This document shows, piece by piece, positions 61,063-64,000 of a stretch of 64,000 bases of DNA (the first letter of the stretch is position 1; the number at the start of each line of letters is the position of its first letter). The notes beneath the pieces were generated by a model. It made no database searches. It was not told the origin of the DNA and saw nothing but the letters and a program-made list of their open reading frames with translations. The stretch lies in the NCBI RefSeq assembly GCF_023656565.1, contig NZ_JAMOKG010000001.1, forward strand, positions 1,443,383 through 1,507,382, read 5' to 3'. The position numbers and the translations under genes are program-made. The stretch comes from Flavobacterium tyrosinilyticum (GTDB lineage: Bacteria; Bacteroidota; Bacteroidia; Flavobacteriales; Flavobacteriaceae).

Positions 61063-62532
61063 ATGAACCCACTACTATTAACTGACGGTTACAAAGTTGA
61101 CCACAGAAGACAATACCCAGACGGAACCACAATTGTATATTCTAACTGGACACCAAGAAAATCAAGAATTGAAACAGTTGATGAAGTAATCTTTTTTGGA
61201 CTGCAGTATTTCATTAAAAAATATATCATTCATGACTTCGAAGAGGATTTCTTCAAAAAGCCAAAAGAAGAGGTGATTAAAAAATATTCTCGCAGAATCA
61301 ATAATTATTTAGGCGAAAATTTAGTTGGAACTAAACATATAGAAGATTTACATGATTTAGGCTATATTCCGATGGTGTTCAAAGCTTTGCCAGAAGGCGC
61401 AAGCGTTCCGCTAAGAGTTCCAATGTTTACGATGTACAATACGATTCCAGAATTTTTCTGGTTGACGAATTATTTCGAAACGTTACTTTCTGCAGTAGTT
61501 TGGCTGCCTTGTAACTCAGCAACCATTGCAAAAGAATACAGAAAAGTATTGGACAAATATGCGGCAGAAACTTCTTCTGTTCCAGAATTTGTAGATTGGC
61601 AGGCGCATGATTTCTCAATGAGAGGAATGGGCGGAATAGAAGCTGCTTTAACTTCTGCAGCTGGGCATTTATTGAGTTTTACAGGATCTGACACAATTCC
61701 TGCAATTGATTTCTTAGAAGAATATTACAATGCCAATTCAGATCTAGAATTGGTTGCAGGTTCAGTAGCAGCAACAGAACATTCTGTTATGTGTATGGGA
61801 ACTACAGAAGGCGAGTACGAGACATTCAAAAGATTAATTACAGAAGTATATCCAAAAGGAATCGTTTCTATCGTTTCTGATACTTGGGATTTATGGAAAG
61901 TTTTAACGGATTATCTTCCAAGATTAAAAGAAGAAATCGTTTCAAGAGAAGGTAAAGTCGTAATTCGTCCTGACAGCGGTGATCCAGTTGATATTATCTG
62001 CGGAAATCCAAACGGAAAAACAGAACAAGAGAAAAAAGGCGTTATCGAATTGCTTTGGGATGTTTTTGGAGGAACAACAAATGCTAAAGGATTTAAAGAA
62101 TTGGTTCCGCAAATCGGAGCTATTTATGGAGATAGTATTACAGTAGCAAGAGCAACTCAAATTTGCGAAAGATTAAAAGAAAAAGGATTTGCTTCTACGA
62201 ATGTTGTTCTTGGAATTGGTTCTTTCACTTATCAATACAACACCAGAGATACTTTCGGATTTGCAATGAAAGCAACTTACGGAGAAGTAAACGGAGAGGG
62301 AAGAGCCATCTTCAAAGATCCGATTACAGACGACGGAACTAAAAAATCGGCTAAAGGATTAATGAAAATCGATTTAATCGATGGCAAGTATCATTTAACA
62401 GATAATGTTTCTTGGGAAGAAGAAAAACAAGGTGAATTGAAAGAAGTTTTTAGAGATGGAAAACTTTTGGTTGATCAATCGCTGAGTGAAATCAGAACGA
62501 GAGTAAAAAGTGAAGTGAGTATCGAAGCTTAA
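61063..62532 (+). CDS. Nicotinamide phosphoribosyltransferase-like enzyme (Nampt/NadV family)
   Basis: 489 residues, the usual Nampt length. Motifs: LTDGYKVDHRRQYPDG, FFGLQYFIKKY, WQAHDFSMRGMGG, AATEHSVM and the PRPP/phosphate site VVIRPDSGDPVDII. Housekeeping-type reaction: nicotinamide plus PRPP gives NMN. In the phage NARP1 pathway a similar enzyme uses ADP-ribose pyrophosphate and nicotinamide to give NAD directly. Last gene of the operon, followed by a strong terminator. Confidence 0.94.
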   Translation: MNPLLLTDGYKVDHRRQYPDGTTIVYSNWTPRKSRIETVDEVIFFGLQYFIKKYIIHDFEEDFFKKPKEEVIKKYSRRINNYLGENLVGTKHIEDLHDLGYIPMVFKALPEGASVPLRVPMFTMYNTIPEFFWLTNYFETLLSAVVWLPCNSATIAKEYRKVLDKYAAETSSVPEFVDWQAHDFSMRGMGGIEAALTSAAGHLLSFTGSDTIPAIDFLEEYYNANSDLELVAGSVAATEHSVMCMGTTEGEYETFKRLITEVYPKGIVSIVSDTWDLWKVLTDYLPRLKEEIVSREGKVVIRPDSGDPVDIICGNPNGKTEQEKKGVIELLWDVFGGTTNAKGFKELVPQIGAIYGDSITVARATQICERLKEKGFASTNVVLGIGSFTYQYNTRDTFGFAMKATYGEVNGEGRAIFKDPITDDGTKKSAKGLMKIDLIDGKYHLTDNVSWEEEKQGELKEVFRDGKLLVDQSLSEIRTRVKSEVSIEA

Positions 62533-62542
62533 TTATAAATAG

Positions 62543-62571
62543 AAAGCCTGAATGTAAGTTCAGGCTTTTTT
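62543..62571 (+). terminator. Terminator after the Nampt-like gene
   Basis: Arms AAAGCCTGAA / TTCAGGCTTT and a T run, right after the stop codon. Confidence 0.88.
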
Positions 62572-62597
62572 GTGATTTGAATTTTTTACGTTCTGTT

Positions 62598-62699
62598 TGT
62601 CATTTCGACCAAAGGGAGAAATCACACTCGTAAATCGACAAAGATAGGATGCCCTTTGCGGAGTTTCTTGTGTGATTTCTCCCTTTGGTCGAAATGACA
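62598..62699. repeat. 30-bp perfect inverted repeat element
   Basis: Arms at 62598-62627 (TGTCATTTCGACC...) and 62670-62699 are exact complements around a 42-base centre. The layout is that of a small non-coding inverted-repeat or MITE-like element; no ORF of substance lies inside. Confidence 0.75.
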
Positions 62700-62715
62700 T
62701 TATTGTGTGAAATAA

Positions 62716-62741
62716 AAAACCTCCAGTTAAAACTGGAGGCA
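62716..62741 (-). terminator. Terminator after nadD
   Basis: Arms CCTCCAGTT / AACTGGAGG with a 2-base loop and a T run on the minus strand. Confidence 0.82.
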
Positions 62742-62752
62742 ATTCAAATTCT

Positions 62753-63334
62753 TTATTTCTTATAAAAATTATTATGATCAATATATTCCCAAACCTTTGG
62801 AGGCAATAAAGGCTGAATGTTTTTACCTTCTTTAATACTGTTTCGAATAAAAGTCGAGGAAATCTCTACAATTGGCGCATCTATTACATGAATTTTGGGA
62901 TGCGATTTTAGCTCGACATTTTCAGGTTCATCAGAAATTCTTGGGTATACATAAATATCATGATTTTCCAGTATCACTTCATAGTTTTTCCATTTATGAA
63001 GCGTTTTCAGATTGTCTTCGCCCATAATTAAAGAAAACTCATGGGTTGGATATTTCTCTTGTAAATGAGCGAGCGTGATAACGGTATAACTCGGCTGAGG
63101 TAATTTAAATTCGATATCAGACGGTTTTATCTTTGTGTAATCTTCCGTAGCCAGAAAAACCATTTGCAGACGCTGTTGGTCGTCTAATAAAGTCGATTTC
63201 TTTTTTAACGGATTGTGAGGCGTAACGACCATCCAAATCTGATCTAAATCTGCAAACTCGGCCATGTGATTCGCAATGATTAAATGACCAACATGTATAG
63301 GGTTGTATGTTCCGAAGTAAAGACCTATTTTCAT
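62753..63334 (-). CDS. nadD: Nicotinate-nucleotide adenylyltransferase
   Basis: 193 residues. Transfers AMP to nicotinate mononucleotide in NAD synthesis. GTYNPIHVGH (the nucleotidyltransferase HxGH motif) is at the N-terminus, and VEISSTFIRNSIKEG (ISSTxxR) near the C-terminus. Convergent with the NAD/ADP-ribose operon, so not in the same transcript. It ends at its own terminator. Confidence 0.96.
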   Translation of the reverse strand: MKIGLYFGTYNPIHVGHLIIANHMAEFADLDQIWMVVTPHNPLKKKSTLLDDQQRLQMVFLATEDYTKIKPSDIEFKLPQPSYTVITLAHLQEKYPTHEFSLIMGEDNLKTLHKWKNYEVILENHDIYVYPRISDEPENVELKSHPKIHVIDAPIVEISSTFIRNSIKEGKNIQPLLPPKVWEYIDHNNFYKK

Positions 63335-63344
63335 TTTTTATAGT

Positions 63345-63446
63345 TTCACAGAGAGTCGCTAAGATAGCACAAAGATTCGCAAAGTTTAAAATAATACTTT
63401 TGCGAATCTCTGTGTTTTTTTTGTTGTGTATCTCTGTGGAATAAAA
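63345..63446. repeat. GCAAAG / CAGAGA repeat region between gmk and nadD
   Basis: AGATTCGCAAAG and CTTTTGCGAATCT (about 63373-63405) form an inverted repeat, flanked by CACAGAGA and TCTCTGTG repeats. No gene seen. Confidence 0.6.
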
Positions 63447-64000
63447 TTACTTGTTTATGAAATCTTTTACCAGTTGATGTGCTTCTTCAAGAGCAACTGA
63501 TAAGTCATAGTTTTTGATAATCACGTCGAACTGAGGCGCTGTTGCCAATTCTACAGAAGCTTTTGCGATACGCATATTGATTTTGTCTTCGCTTTCTGTA
63601 GAACGTTGTTTTAATCGACGTTTTAATTCGTCAACACTTGGAGGTTTAACAAAAACAGCTAAAGTTTCTTCTGGAAATTTGTGTTTAATACGAAGGCCGC
63701 CAACCACATCAATGTCAAAAATGACATTTTTTCCTAAAGCCCAGATTCTTTCAATTTCCGATTTTAAAGTTCCGTAGAAGTTATCGCGATATACTTCTTC
63801 CCATTCCAAGAAATCTTCAGCTTTAATGTGCTTTTTGAATTCTTCCAACGAAATAAAATAATAATCCTTTCCGTCTACTTCTTCACCTCGTGGCGCACGC
63901 GATGCTGCCGAAATCGAAAATTCAAGATTTAAATCTTCCTGACCTAATAAATGTTTTACGATAGTTGTTTTTCCTGATCCTGAAGGTGCCGAAAAAACAA
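63447..64000 (-). CDS. gmk: Guanylate kinase (partial; N-terminus beyond the window)
   Basis: The frame runs to the window edge without a start codon, so the first few residues are missing. The P-loop SAPSGSGKTT is at the edge, followed by the GMP-binding SRAPRGEEVDGKDYYFIS, EWEEVYRDNFYGT and a C-terminal DIDVVGG and KQRSTES region. It phosphorylates GMP to GDP. Same strand as nadD, 112 bases upstream of it. Confidence 0.95.
   Translation of the reverse strand, partial: VFSAPSGSGKTTIVKHLLGQEDLNLEFSISAASRAPRGEEVDGKDYYFISLEEFKKHIKAEDFLEWEEVYRDNFYGTLKSEIERIWALGKNVIFDIDVVGGLRIKHKFPEETLAVFVKPPSVDELKRRLKQRSTESEDKINMRIAKASVELATAPQFDVIIKNYDLSVALEEAHQLVKDFINK

Noticed and set aside
52568..62532. NAD/ADP-ribose cluster as a prophage or integrated island
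   Set aside because: No integrase, att-like repeats, tRNA flank or phage structural genes were seen, and base composition looks like the surroundings.
62560..62781. 73-codon minus-strand frame downstream of the Nampt-like gene
   Set aside because: It reads through the 30-bp inverted repeat and terminators and looks like non-coding repeat sequence.

Overview
The window looks like a chromosome segment of a Flavobacterium-type member of the Bacteroidota. The DNA is A+T-rich, many genes have a TAnnTTTG -7 box (often with a TTG about 19-21 bases upstream), lipoprotein signal peptides are common, and there is a SusC/SusD polysaccharide utilisation locus (PUL). I saw no tRNA or rRNA gene, integrase, transposase, CRISPR array or phage structural gene. 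Two genes are cut by the window ends: a ComF-family gene on the left and gmk on the right.

Layout. 1-6.3 kb: comF end, glyS, an orphan LytTR regulator whose receiver has Glu in place of the phospho-acceptor Asp, then a small exported repeat protein next to a TPR histidine kinase and its NarL-type response regulator. 6.4-9.8 kb: thiL, two DinB-family genes, a WYL regulator. 9.9-12.3 kb: a compact cassette of an Lgt-like membrane protein, a COG1964 / tetraether-lipid-synthase-like radical SAM enzyme and a small membrane protein. 12.4-15.0 kb: an outer-membrane barrel protein and lepA. 15.2-40.7 kb: a large PUL with two degenerate Nudix-type regulators, SusC, SusD, a surface lipoprotein, GH2, GH31, GH97, GH39, GH3, GH5 with BACON domain, a SASA-type acetylesterase and GH95. 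The enzyme set fits (fuco)galacto-xyloglucan: endo-cleavage outside the cell, then removal of acetyl, fucose, galactose, xylose and glucose. 40.9-52.5 kb: mostly housekeeping and small conserved genes (cvpA, pheS, a PEP-mutase-like gene, ada, gpsA, iron ADH, DJ-1/PfpI, LysR, PKD lipoprotein).

52.5-62.5 kb: a dense same-strand cluster centred on NAD and ADP-ribose chemistry. It holds an NrtR-type Nudix regulator, a PRPP-synthetase-like enzyme, two ADP-ribosylglycohydrolases, a coiled-coil protein plus vWA protein, a short PurA-like protein, NADAR, KptA (RNA 2'-phosphotransferase), a 2OG-Fe(II) oxygenase, a metallophosphatase and a Nampt-like enzyme. A perfect 7+7 bp palindrome overlaps the promoter behind the regulator. 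nadD and gmk follow on the other strand. The NAD/ADP-ribose cluster and the Lgt-like/radical SAM cassette are the two most interesting systems.

Many intergenic regions carry palindromic or short tandem repeats. Bipartite CCTAACAGG-type palindromes lie between PUL genes, CTAAG-type repeats lie near gene starts, and one 30-bp perfect inverted repeat follows the Nampt-like gene. Several start codons were moved from the longest open frame because the longer start falls in a promoter or terminator, or because an internal start gives a proper signal peptide.
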